Source: Nymphaea colorata
Taxonomy: Eukaryota; Streptophyta; Magnoliopsida; Nymphaeales; Nymphaeaceae
Reading direction: 5' to 3'
Assembly (NCBI RefSeq): GCF_008831285.2
Contig: NC_045146.1
Span: forward strand, 6,708,972-6,772,971
Length of the DNA: 64,000 bases
Numbering within the stretch: the first letter of the stretch is position 1; each line of letters begins with the position of its first letter. A program made the translations under genes and the position numbers. Positions 1 through 11,460 of this stretch are shown piece by piece. The notes below the pieces were generated by a model. That model saw only the letters and a program-made list of their open reading frames with translations. It made no database searches and was not told the origin of the DNA.

Positions 1-815
1 CATTTTCCACTTTGAAAGCAAAAGTTTTTTAATAGAAAAGGTTATTTTTTATTTAATCAATTAATAGATATTTTACTTGACTAAACAAATAGTTTGATAT
101 AATAAAACAAACTATTCCAACAGAAATCCATCAAATGAAGCAACTGACTTAAGTAATGCATTTGTTTAATATGAAATAATATAGCTCAACTTATTTACAA
201 ACTCCCAATAACCTTACTTGAGAATTTCAATAGGAAATAATATCATTAATCAGTGATCACCACAAAAAAAAAAAATTGTGTAGCAAAATGTTGGATGTCT
301 TGTGAAAAGTGAAAACTAATAATCAATATACAAGCTTTGCTTAGCCTTTGACAAGTCATTTTTTTTAAGAAACTAATAAAAATGATCTATTACATTGCAG
401 AAATGAAATTTGATATAGTTAAAAGAAATTTTAAATTCAAATGACTAATCTTGGTACTATCAAGTTTTGTATGATATTTAAAAAAATTAAAATTTAATGG
501 GTAATTAAATGACTTTATTTCATATGCATGCAATAGAAAAGTACTATTGTCTCTTCTTAAGGTGGTAACAGCATATATGTTTATTTTTATTTGAAAGTTG
601 ATTAAAAACATTTAAAAATTAAAAACGCACTTAACTTACATGTAACCATATGTTTACTAGCTGAAAAGAAAAATAGAGTGAAATTTTAAATATCTTTGAA
701 AATAGTCTGCATGTTTCATTATTTCTTTTCAACTTCCCACCTGTTTACATATTTCTTTCTAAATATATTTGTAGAAGCTATTGGATCTTCCATTCCATGT
801 TTGTGGATATTATTT

Positions 816-816
<1 letters not shown>
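1..816. other. AT-rich stretch without a recognisable gene
   Basis: Both strands are rich in A and T, with frequent stops in all frames and only short chance ORFs. I see no domain, splice pattern, terminal repeat or RNA gene. Confidence 0.6.
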
Positions 817-858
<42 letters not shown>

Positions 859-863
859 CGCTC
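817..863. repeat. CT dinucleotide microsatellite
   Basis: A nearly pure CT run of about 20 units ends in CTCG variants. The two short ORFs crossing it owe their length to the repeat (alternating Leu and Ser) and are not genes. Confidence 0.95.
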
Positions 864-1852
864 TTGCATTTCTTCTTGGAGACACCGTCCAACAAAAAGA
901 GTCACGGTAGAGTGGGACAAAAGAAAATGGGGGACTGCTGAGGGTGAATGGAAAGATGAGATGGCAGTGGTAAGAGGAAGGAGGGAACTTCTTATTCAGT
1001 TGAGATCCTTTTCATTCTGACATTGGCAAGAGCTGTACTTATTATTTTATTTCATTTTTTTTGGCTATTCTACTTTCCTTTATTTAGTTGTAGATTTGTG
1101 TTCAGTAGAATGTGGCGAGCCATCCTGCAGAGCTCGGCTCAATACCTTGTTCTCTAACAACTACATATTGCTTAGTTTCTATTATCTCCCAAGTCTTTTT
1201 TGACATCCTTGGAGACAATTTTCTATTTAGAGATAGACATTGTAAGAAACCTTAAGCTTGTAATTTTCCTTTGATAAGATGCCAGCATAAATCTTGAGTT
1301 TGATGAGCTACACACTGCTGATTTTCTTTAATATTTTTCCATAACCAGAAGAGAAGCATGATTGGGAGTCACAAACGTGGTTATAGAAATTTTGAGTATA
1401 CATTAGCTTTCACACCCTTCTCTTTGCATTAGAATTTGAGACCACTTTCTATATCTTAAAACAGAAAGCTATTGTTCTATGTTGTAGTTTAAGCCAAAAA
1501 CCTGTCCTAACATTATGAAATCAGTTTTGCTAACGTCTTAGTTGGTTGCCGACTTGACAATTCAAGATGGACCAGACGCTTCACTTTAATCTTTTAAGTG
1601 AAATGCTATTTGGTAGTCTTTCAATTATGCTATTGAATTTGCATAATGTTATGGTGTGCACATAAACCCTATGAAAATTTTATAATATTTATGTTATTTG
1701 CACTTAAAAATATTGAACCATGGACCTTTTTTCTTTATTTCCTTTTCTTTCTTTGGGTTTGGGGAAAAGGTGTGTGTGTGTGTGGGGGGGGGGGTGTCTA
1801 TCCATGTTAGGTGGCTATCCAGGGAATTCGTGTTCTATCACCTCAAGGGAGA
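864..1852. other. Intergenic stretch with a small GT/G tract
   Basis: No protein family is recognisable here. A GT run followed by about eleven G lies at 1,770-1,794. The rest is ordinary AT-rich plant DNA. Confidence 0.5.
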
Positions 1853-1860
1853 GGTGTTGA

Positions 1861-2147
1861 TAGGGGTGGGCATCAGGCCGGACCAGCTCGGGACCCATTT
1901 TGGCGGCCCAGCATGGCCTGGTTCAGCCTGGGCCCAGTTTATTTTAAAAAGTAATTAAATATATATATATATGTATATGTATATATAATATAATAAAAAT
2001 AAAAGAATTATCAGGCCTGGACACGGCCGAAATTTTTCATGGGCCCAAACCGGCCCGTGGCCAGTTTCATGGCCCAGGCCTAGCCAGACCCTACCTGGGC
2101 TGGGGGCCCGAAAGCCCGACGGGCCCCTGGCCGGACACCCAACCATA
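1861..2147. mobile_element. hAT-type MITE, 287 bp, with 8 bp target duplication
   Basis: The element is bounded by a perfect 8 bp direct repeat, GGTGTTGA, at 1,853-1,860 and 2,148-2,155. It begins TAGGGGTGGGCATC, and the reverse complement of its end begins TATGGTTGGGTGTC, an imperfect terminal inverted repeat. An 8 bp duplication and a start of the form TAGGGNTG are known hAT features. The outer parts are rich in GGCC and CCGG words and the core is AT-rich (about 1,945-2,010), so the strands could fold as a hairpin. No transposase is encoded, so movement would need a helper. The element is too short to be an autonomous hAT. Confidence 0.8.
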
Positions 2148-2257
2148 GGTGTTGAGATGTTGTTGTGGTTAATTTTATTCTTCTTTGTCCTATATGTTGT
2201 TATAAAATTTCATTGATATCCGGTTGCTTTCCAGATATGTGTATATTATGGTGTTGA

Positions 2258-2386
2258 TTAGACCTGGGTATCGGGCCAGCCTGGCCGGGGTCAGCCCGAT
2301 GCCAAAACCCGAGCCCAGGACCGGGTGCAGGCACGATACCCGGTACCCGAGTTCGGGCCTGGCCAGGCTAGGCCCGATTAAAGTAA
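2258..2386. repeat. Second GC-rich GGCC-type repeat fragment
   Basis: This segment is full of GGGCC, CCGGG and TACCCGG words like the MITE just upstream, and differs sharply in base composition from its surroundings. It starts near GACCTGGGTATCGGGCC and stops where the Tat LTR begins. I cannot find matching ends or a target duplication. It is probably a fragment of a related non-autonomous element. Confidence 0.4.
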
Positions 2387-2389
2387 AAA

Positions 2390-3059
2390 TGTCGGAGCTA
2401 AGAATGTTTGATTCTTAAAAAATGATGAAAATTCGGTTTGTCTACATATGAGTTAAACACCTAAATTTGCAAAAAGCATGTGCCATATGCTCTCATTCAT
2501 GTCGTAGAGTTCTAAGAACCTTTCTATCACTCCAAAATCAAACTAAATTCTAGATTTTTGTGCTAAAAGATCCGTCCATTTCTTGGACTATTTAAGAGCT
2601 TTTGATCTTGTTCTTTAGGGAATATAAAGATTATGGTTTTAAGTATGATCTTATATTGTTCTCAAAACTTAATCAAACACATGTAAGTCTGAAAATTGAT
2701 GACTGAAATCAGCAATTCCTAAAAGGCTTTTAGGTAGTCGATTAGGTAGGATTAGAACTTTTTTTTTATTGTTCTATAAGACATAGCCACTTTGTGGCTG
2801 AACATTAGTATTCCAAGCATATAAACTTTAAAATTCTTAAATTAACTCTTGTAAATTATGATCTAATTTCAGCAACCTACGTACACTTTATGTATGAGTT
2901 ACTGGAATTAAGCAAACTTTATGATGCAATGAAAGCAATTTCATACTTTTGCACCACAAAAATTGACAAAATGATTCCATTTTCTTAAAATCAACCTGGA
3001 AACATGGTTTAACTTGATTTTAAAAGAGAAACATGACTCTTAGCAAGATGTCACATGTT

Positions 3060-3093
<34 letters not shown>

Positions 3094-5220
3094 CACTTTA
3101 TCCCTCTAAATGAAAATTTTGACGAGGAACTATATGGCAAATAAATCATGGTAATTTATGGCTGGGTTTTTTACATAGGAAGATTGTAAAATGGTTTCCA
3201 ATCCCCTCTACCACCCTTGATCAATTGAAATAAAATAAACACAAATCAAAATGACTTTAATTGGAAGGAAACAAGAGATACTCAAGTCGATTCATCCTTA
3301 ATTTTGGCATGCAAGAGTGGATCACATTCATGAGAATGTGTCTATCCCTAATTGGCATTTATTATATATATATTGCAGCGAACCTCTCTCTCACCATGGT
3401 AATCACTTATGGTAGGGAGTTCAAAATGGATTTAGACTGGTTGATTTTGAAAGGGTCATGGCCTTGGGGTTCTTTTCAAAAGTTGATTCATAGGTTTATT
3501 TTTGGAAAAACCGGTTCATGCGTGCATCACACATTAATATGTACATTTGATCCGTGACTTTTCCCTTAGCTGGACATCATTTCCAGTCATGAAATAAATG
3601 AAAACAAACCCTTCCCACGAGTGCTTAAATTAAAATAATAGCAAAAGCTAAAATAGATGAAAAATGGAATAGAGTCACCTATCGTGTGGTCGGTCTTGAT
3701 GCTTGATCTTCCTCTTTTCTTGTTTTCTAAATCAAGCAATCCTAAGCAAGAACCAAAGCTTGGATTCGAACATAGCAAAGCTAGAAGAAAAAATGACTTA
3801 TTTGCTGGAATTTGCAGTGGGGAAGATAGAGCTTCTTACCATGAAAATGCTAGGGGTTCACTTAGGCAACCTAACTTAGCAAAATCGATAGAGAGAATTG
3901 GGGAAAAAAAAGAAGAGAATGAGAGAAAGGGAAGAGGGCTTGGATGAATTTGTGTCTTCTTCTCCTAGAGTTCCTCTTCTCTTATCCTTGGCTGCCACGA
4001 GCTGACGAAGATCTCTTCTCCAAAGTCCCAGAAAATCATCTCTGCCTTTTCTGCCAATGTAGGTTTATATAGGGGAGTAGATGAGTTCAACCACCTCTTT
4101 TAAAATGGATTAAATGGTTTTTAATGACTCTAATTGACCACACCTAGCTCATTTACACGAGCTAGGTGGGCTAGGCTAGGCGTGGTCAACCATGGTTCAG
4201 ACCTAGGTGCCCAATTTTGACACAAATTTTAGACGAAAATGCCCTTACATAGGGTTTTGCCTTATTTTATTTATTTATTTATTTTTTAAATTGAGCTTGT
4301 TAGGTTAAAACCTAGTTACTAAGCTCTAAATGTTATTGAATTATGATAATTAAATTTAAATTTGAATAAATTTTAAAACATCTATCAAATTTGTTTTGAA
4401 AAGGGTTTTTTCATCCATAATTTGATTGAAAACGAGCCTCAATTGAACCAAAATTTGGTTTTAAATATTGAATTTCAATTTAAATATTTGATTTGTGCAT
4501 TCGATAAATTCAAATATATTTTTGCTTTTCATAGAATCCCAATTTGGGTTCTATAATCTCAATTTGATCATAGAAGGGTAAAATTGTTCAGATTGAGTCA
4601 AATTTGGTCAATTGACCAAAGTCAAAGCTTATTTGCAAGCTGATATTGATTTGATTGAGATAGTTTGATGAATTTGAGCTAAGAAAGCTCTTAATTGAGC
4701 TAAATTGTACTTTGACTGAGTTTAGTCAAAGTGGATTTGATCTAGTCAAGGTCTATTTCTGTCCACTAATTGGGTCGTGGGATAAACCTACCCTTTTGGC
4801 CAAGCTGAGCTTGTGTTGACTGAGCCCAACTGAATTTGGCACCACATGTGAGTGCAATAGGGTCGAACCTACTTGAATTAAGTAGGTTTGGTCAGTCTAG
4901 TTATTGTTTCTTGGAGGTTGTCCCCTCTTTAAAGAGGATCTAATTAAGGAAGAGAGAGAGGCATAAATGCCTCTACTTTCCTAGGTTTCTAGTAATGACC
5001 TCATTCGTTTCTCCTTGAAAACAATTTTTTGAAGTAATTGAGAGGAGATATTTTGAAAAGGAGAGGTGTGTGACCTCTTGGGGGGCTCCTAACCACATGA
5101 GCTAGGTGGGGCTCACATGTGGGTCCCACGTGGCATTCTAGATTTAGAATTAAATCTAGTTTTTGGAATTAAATCTAGATTTGGATTTTGCAATTGGATA
5201 CAGATTTCAAATGATATTTG
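2390..5220 (-). repeat. 3' LTR of Tat1, truncated at its U3 end
   Basis: It is collinear with 12,516-15,330 over almost its whole length, for example the AAAAAATGATGAAAATT block near 2,417 and 12,542 and the GGATTTTGCAATTGGATA block near 5,183 and 15,293. Similarity stops at 5,220. The other LTR continues about 206 bp further, so the end that should face the polypurine tract is lost. A TA/TG microsatellite at 3,061-3,093 is expanded only in this copy. Short ORFs in both strands are not genes. Confidence 0.85.
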
Positions 5221-5421
5221 TAGTCTTGCATCGAAACATCTAGCATATTTTGTACTGAATCCTTTTTTATATAGAATGTCAGATAAAATGAAATATCTTG
5301 ATGACATGTGTCTCATAGCTTTTTGCTCTTTTGGAGACATTTCAGGTGGAAGGGTTCTAGTTTGGAGAAAATCTTTAATGTTATGATACCATGGTGTTTT
5401 TCTACTTTCCTCTTGTAACAC
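5113..5421 (-). pseudogene. Chimeric ORF: Tat pol linker fused to LTR
   Basis: The first part, down to about 5,221, resembles the linker between RNase H and integrase in Tat elements, with residues such as WYHNIKDFLQT and RYFILSDILYKKGF. The reading frame then passes without a stop into the 3' LTR. The continuation LQNPNLD is also encoded by the other LTR in the ORF at 15,076-15,327, which shows that it is LTR sequence and not pol. The integrase H2C2 finger and DDE core that should follow are absent. This is direct evidence of a deletion junction. Confidence 0.8.
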
Positions 5422-6530
5422 CTATTCTGGTATGACAAAATATGGTTGTTTGAGTATTCCAATTTTAAGAGATCTGATAGATTCTCCAAGTTTGAAGGTG
5501 ATGGTGGAGCCTAAACTGGCCAAATCGTCTGCAATCAAGTTAAATTCCCTTTTGACATGCAAGAGTTGATACTCCTCAAATTGTTTTAAGAGGGAAGTTG
5601 CTAATTCTTGATATGAGTTTAATTTCTGATCTTTGACTTGTCAATCTCCATTGACTTGACTTACAACTAAGAGAGAATCTCTAAAAATATGAATTCTTTG
5701 CACTTTAAATTTGAGAATCATTTTGAATCCTTGTATTAAGGCCTTGTATTTTGCCATATAATGCATGCAGGAGAAATTCAATTTGACGGAGTAAGAAGTC
5801 ATTTCCTTCTCTGGTGTGATGAAAAGTATACCTGCCCCAGCTATGCTTTTAGATCCATTGAAATACATCTCCCACGTCGGCTCTAGTTCGATCATTAGGA
5901 TTTGTTCATTAGGAAAATCATCATTTGTTTTAATATCTTCAAATAGAGGTGAATTTTCCAATTGATCTGCGATGACTTCACCCCTTTGATGGATTTCTGC
6001 GACACATATTTCAAATCATATTGCATTAGCGGAACTTGCTACTTTACTATCATTTCATTCAGAAAAGACTGCTCAAGGATGTATTTGAGTGGATTAAGTT
6101 TGGATAAAATTTTAACTTCACATGACAATAGATAGTGCCTCAATTTTTGACACAGTCATATCAAGGCTAAGCAAGTTTTTTCCAGGTGTGAGTAATTCTT
6201 TTCATACTACACAAATGTCTTTCTGATATAATAAATATCATGTTCTATTTGACATTATTTTTCATATTGAGCCAAAAACACCACAAGTAGAGGTTTCTCT
6301 AGAATTGGGGGTTTTAAAATTGACAGACAAAGAAGATATTTCTTGATCTTTTTGAATGAAACCTGACATTCGTGTCCCCATTGAAACTTGACTCCTTTCA
6401 GTAGTTAATGGTTGAAGGATTCCGTAGTTAATGGTTGAAGGGTTCACACCCCATAGCAAGATTGTATATAAACCTTCTAATTGACTGAATCCTGCTTGCA
6501 GGCTGCGTAACTCTTTTAGATTTGTTGGTA
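5422..6530 (-). pseudogene. Tat1 RNase H region, degenerate
   Basis: The clearest part, 5,641-5,961, has the layout of the additional RNase H of Tat elements: an MYFNGSKS start, a KYKALI helix and a FRDSLLVVSQVNGD end. RNase H removes the RNA strand of the RNA/DNA hybrid during reverse transcription. The usual first Asp of the DGS motif is Asn, and the Glu expected in the NEAEYEALI-like helix is Lys. The Asp of RDS remains. At 6,262-6,459 the frame is broken, with a short tandem repeat of TAGTTAATGGTTGAAGG near 6,401-6,440. It cannot be active. Confidence 0.75.
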
Positions 6531-6531
6531 G

Positions 6532-7554
6532 TCACATTTCAATAATTGCCTTTGCTTTGGAGGGATCCATCTCGATTGTCATTTTTCTCACCGTAAATCC
6601 CAAAAGCTTACTAGATTCTATGCTATATGCACACTTCTGTGGATTCAATCTAAGCTTATATTGTAAGAGTCTATCAAAAACTTGAGAAAGAATGCTGATG
6701 TAATTCTCCATAGTTTTCGACTTAATTAACAGATCATCCACATTTGCATCCATGATTTGATGCATTTTATCATGAAAAATAGCTGCCACAACCCCTTAAT
6801 ATGTTGCCCCAGCATTCGTTTGACCAAACGACATTACAGTATAGCAGAAAGTGCCACATGTGGTTTTGGTCTGGTCTTGAGTGGCCAGCTTAATTAGGTT
6901 ATAGCTAGAATGTCTGTCCATGAAGGAGAACATAGCGTGGCCTGCAGTACTATCTACCGACAAATCGATGTTTGGAAGTAGATAGCCATCCTTTGGTGTG
7001 GCTTTATTCAAATCTTTGAAATCGACACAGAGTCAAATTTTGTCATTTTTCTTGGAGACTACCATGATATTTATTAACCGTTCAGGATAGTCAATTGTTC
7101 AGATGAACCCTGCCTTTAGTAAGTCTTCTAGACCTTTGTTAACTTGTCTCTCAAGATGGGGGTCTAGTTTCCTCAACTTTTGTTTGATTGGCTTGCATTC
7201 TGATTTTAATGGCAATCGATGCTCAACTAATTTTGTGTTGAGTTCAGGCATGTCTTCATAAGTCCATGCAAAGGCTTCTTGATGATTTTTGAGAAAGTCT
7301 ATCAATTTTTCTTTTTCTTCTACTGAGAGACTTGTTCCAATTTGCAAAATCTTTGGATTCTCTTCCTTACCAATGTTAATTTTCTTAATCAGGTCATTAA
7401 TCAAAGGTGATAGTTGATCTTGTCTTTTTATTTGGATGAACTCTGGATATTCTGCCTCAGTGAGTTCTGGATTTATCTCCTTGAAGGCTTTTGATGTTTG
7501 ATCCTCAGGTGCCATCCTAAAGTTTATAAAAAGGTTGGATGGAATTTGAGACAT
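6532..7554 (-). pseudogene. Tat1 reverse transcriptase, broken
   Basis: Three ORFs in order form the RT region. 7,099-7,554 holds the lead-in with AWTYEDMP and KPIKQKLRKLDP, ending LLKAGFI. 6,796-7,011 holds KDGYLLPNIDLSVD, GHAMFSFMD and the GTFCYTVMSFGQTNAGATY block. 6,532-6,789 holds the palm end with KLRLNPQKCAY and LLGF. In an active enzyme the YVDD box binds the metal ions for DNA synthesis. Here it reads NVDD (Asn codon at 6,742-6,744). Stops lie between the ORFs. The full RT of the family is collinear with this, so it decayed in place. Confidence 0.85.
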
Positions 7555-8039
7555 TTTATATGGAAGTAAATTGCATATGTCATTGCATATTTGAATGTAT
7601 TACAAAATGAAGACACTTGGTTTATTGGAGTACAACGACAACAAAATGATGACTAGATGACAAAATGATAGCGGATTTATTGATTCAAATTAATGGTGAA
7701 CATCCCCCTATGATGTTGCTCTTAACAAAAGGCACTGACTTGAATTCTTCCTCGGCATCCATTTTTCATAACTTTGACATCCCAGGGCTTGGGTGCCTCG
7801 TTGTCCTATCAAGGTAATTGGCTCCAAGGTTCCCTTTTCAAGTTTGCCACGACCAGTGAAGGGCTGGTAGCCATGGTGTATGAGTAAATTCAATCCTTTT
7901 TCATTATGGCAGAAATTTTTGGATAATAGATGGCTTTTGTAACTTGTTTTAGGCTTAGTACCCTTTTTCACCCACATTTGTTTCTTTGGTTTTTGAATAT
8001 TCAATTTGCTGAGGCCTTGAGATAATTATTCTTCTTTGC

Positions 8040-8580
8040 AGAATCGAATACTAAACACTTCAATTGTATATGTTAGTACCAGAATCATTAGATGCACAAA
8101 GCGATTTTGCATGTCCTCTCCATAGATTGTTATAGTATTCATGTTGTGAGTTCACTTGACACACTGATGTAGAGTGGAAGGAACCGCATTGGTAGCTTGC
8201 ATCCATGGTCCACCAAGCAACAGGTTGAATGAGGGTTCTACATCCACCACATGAAATAAAACCCGATGATATGTCTCGAAGATGTTCAGATCCAAACATA
8301 TACATCCTATGCAAGGTTGTCCCATTCCGTCGTATCCATGAATGAAAACTAAAGACGTGGATAGTCGGCTTGCTTTATGCCTAATGTGCTAGTTATTTGT
8401 TGTGTTCAAATGTTTAGGCTTACTCCTCCATCAATTAAAACATGGGAGAATCTGGTGTCCTTTATTTCTACCACTATGTGCAAGGCATCATTATGCGATG
8501 TACCTCCATTTGGTAGATCTTTATCAGAAAATGTGATCAGACCAGTTTTGTATAGTCCAAAAGCCCATTCATCTCCCTGA
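8040..8580 (-). pseudogene. Tat1 aspartic protease region, broken
   Basis: Translated on the minus strand, the region gives DALHIVVEIKDTRFSHVLI followed by DGGVSLNI, then a stop, then SFNLLLGGPWMQATNAVPST. These match the protease of Tat elements, where the usual active site is a DTG- or DGG-type triad and the LLGRPW segment marks the end of the domain. The enzyme would cut the Gag-Pol precursor inside the virus-like particle. At least one stop follows the active-site block and another follows the second block. The open frames listed on either strand here are out of phase with these motifs. Confidence 0.7.
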
Positions 8581-8849
8581 TTAGGGCTAAATCATCCCTT
8601 CTTGACTTGAGGTAGGGGGACTAATTACTTGAAAATGGATTCCAAAAGTTTAGGATCTCATATTTACTTTTTTTGATCGACCTCTGCTGGACTATTTTGT
8701 TTGCCCAGTCTGGTCTGTGCATTGATGGATCGTTTGTCATGTTTGGAAAGTAACCCAAAGAAATCTAGAGATGCTTTATCCCTTTGTTTGCCACCATAAC
8801 TTGATAATTTGTTGAAAACCTGACCATGACAACTATTTCCTTCCCATGT

Positions 8850-10246
8850 TTAGGAAAAGAGTTTTTGAGGATGTTCATTTTCACCGACCTCCTTGATGAT
8901 TTCTTTGTCGACTGCATCTTGTACAATATTTTTGAGCACAAGAAAATCTTTTGTATCGTGTCCTAAGGCATGATAAAATTTGCAGTACTGTTTTTTATTT
9001 TTTCTCATCATTGGTAGAAGGTTGGAAATTTTTGGAAGAAACAGAGTGCCTCTTTTAATCAGCATGTGCATGACTTGTTTGTAGCTCTGTTCTAATGGGG
9101 TGTATTTCTATCATATCCCAATCTAATATGTTAGTTCTTAATGCCACTGCCACTACTGTTGGCTTTGTCTACTGCTCCTTTATTCTTGGGATAGTCTGCC
9201 CTTTCTTTTTTGAAAGCGGAGGCATTGGCTATGATATTGGTTGGAGCATTTTGACTCTTGTTGTTCTTCTTTGTATCTTCCTTGAACTTTACTAGGATGA
9301 CAACATCAAAAGCTCCATTTTCAATTCCAGATTCGATGTATTTTGCTCTTTTGGTAAGATAATTGAAAAATTTGATTGGAGCATTAGAAATGAGGCTCTT
9401 CAGTGATTGTGTCGAATTGTTGGTAATTAGTCTCAGTGCATGGGATTGGGAAATTGGGTCCCTCATCTTATTGTGATAAGGCCTCTATCTTTGAATAAGA
9501 TCCCTGACCTTCTCACCTGGCCTTTGTTTCAGATAACACAATGTGGTGATCGTTGGTGCAGTTTCGACATTCAAAATGAACCTTTCAATGAAAGCTTGAT
9601 TAGTTTGTCAAAATTTTTCAATTCAACTGGATTGATGTGCTCCTGGTACCACTATACTACAATTCATTCCAAGCTCCTTAGGAAACATCGAAAGAAATCT
9701 CTATCATTGTGGTGAAATTTAAAGCATTCTGCAAAAAAACATGGCCCGATGTGCCTTTGGGTCTTCATGTCTATCAAGTTTGATAAATTTCTTAGGAAAG
9801 TTTTATATATGCTTGTCGTTTTCAAAACTTTCATAGAAATCTTTGCAGATGAAATTCCTTTTGTTCTTGCCTTTGAGTTGAACTGCATTCAACTTCTTTT
9901 CAACTTCTTGGATTTTTGCTTTCTAGGATTCTCCCTTCTTCTTCTTCTTGGGAGTCTTTGGTTCTTCCTCACTACTGTATTGTGGTAGCATCTTTAGAAG
10001 AATTAGAGCTGCTCGATGAAGATTTCTTTGTTTTCTTCCCTTTTTTTGTTTTCTTCCCTTTTTTCTTGGCCCTCTTTACCTGAGCTTGCTTTTCATTGAA
10101 CATAATCATGTATCTCCAAAATTTCTTATATTCTTCATATTCCTGGGAGGTGTTTATAAGGAAGATTCTTCTCCCTTGTCTCTTATAAAAGTTTTCTCTA
10201 GCTCCATTTCAATCTTCTTTCTTTGTTGGCCTCTAGTCTCGACCAT
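8850..10246 (-). pseudogene. Tat1 gag, broken
   Basis: The likely start is the ATG at 10,244-10,246 (MVETRGQQRKKIEMELEK). A Lys/Ser-rich linker follows, then a DPKAHRAMF segment near 9,750, an AFIERFILNVETAPTI segment near 9,570, the long ORF 9,131-9,466 and a zinc-knuckle remnant at 8,850-9,071 (YCKFYHALGHDTKDF). The order matches Tat gag, which forms the capsid and packages RNA. The last Cys of the knuckle is replaced by Phe. Several stops and frameshifts break the frame. Confidence 0.7.
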
Positions 10247-10519
10247 AAAGCAGATGTTCACCTTGTAAGAAAAAAATTTGAAAATGTCAGGATTTGAATT
10301 GATGAGAGATAATTTATACAGATGACAAAAAGACAAATTTTGATTGCATATTGAAAGGAAAATGACATTGACAAGACTTGACAAAATTCAACACAACTTG
10401 ACAAAACTTGACAAAAATTTGGCTTGATTAACCATAATGAACTAGGCATGATGATCTAGGATGAAAGGATAGATGGACAAACTTCATTCCACCATTTTAC
10501 ATATTCAGGACCCATTCAT

Positions 10520-11460
10520 AAACTATGGATAAGATACAAGTGGGCAAATGATTCCCAATGTTGATGGGCTTGGGTGTATATTCCGGACCACTCATCGGTA
10601 TTCACTTCACACTCCACAATGGCTCCTTCTGACTCAATTGGATATGTTTTTCTTTGACGCATTGAGAATTGTTTGAGGCAATGTCTGGATATTATTCAAC
10701 TATGAAAAATGGTCCCAATAGAAGACTTCCTCTGACTAGGTTGTAGGTGTATCTTGACTTGATGACTTCTCAATCAAACAAGTCCCAAATGATAGCAGAG
10801 TCATCCACTTCCTTAATCTTCCTACAGTAGTGCTCTATATTCGATAATTGGCCATTGGTGTTCTGAAAATGGCATGATTGTGGCTCAACGTCTTTGTAAA
10901 ACCATGTTTGTAATGCGAAGACACATCCTTTTATCGAGTCTGCATCCCCAATTGAGAATCTGGTTAACCCTCGGTAAAGGAATGCCAAGGCTGCCATTGG
11001 TATGGATATGTGATGGATTTTGACATGCCCCCAATTTCTGAAACTATGTGAAATTCCATTATGTGTTCATTGTTGAAGAAGATGAGACCTACGGTACAAG
11101 TCACCATGGAATTTTTGTATTTATTTGCAACACTTATAGATAGTGAAGCAGGGTTGACATATTAGGAATATGTTTCACCAAGTTCTTGTAATGACAAAGG
11201 AACCAAATATGTTTTACAATCGGTCCCATAGGAACTGGTTTTCAATTGGTCTTCTTGAGTCACCTTTTGGTTCTACCAAACCCATAATGTTTGAAAACTC
11301 ATCTAGAGTGATTGTCATTTCACCCCATGGGAACCAGAATGTGGTTAGTCCTTGGGTTCCATCTCTCAGCAACTGCATGGATAAAACTACCATTGATATG
11401 TTGCATGGCAAGACTGATTGTTTCTTTGAGACCGCAATCTTTTAAGTGGTCCGAAAACAT
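10520..11460 (-). pseudogene. Tat1 ORF1 with plant mobile domain (PMD)
   Basis: Two ORFs carry pieces of a plant mobile domain. 11,214-11,411 has LRDGTQGLTTFWFPWGEM, then a LDEFSNIMGL stretch. 10,770-10,997 has ALAFLYRGL and CVFALQTWFY. A further readable segment (CLKQFSMRQ, ending near 10,520) follows in another frame. The PMD family includes the host silencing factors MAIN and MAIL1, and copies are known in Ty3/gypsy elements. The position between the 5' LTR and gag is where Ogre-type elements keep an extra ORF1. Function in the element is unknown. Stops show it is dead. Confidence 0.65.
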
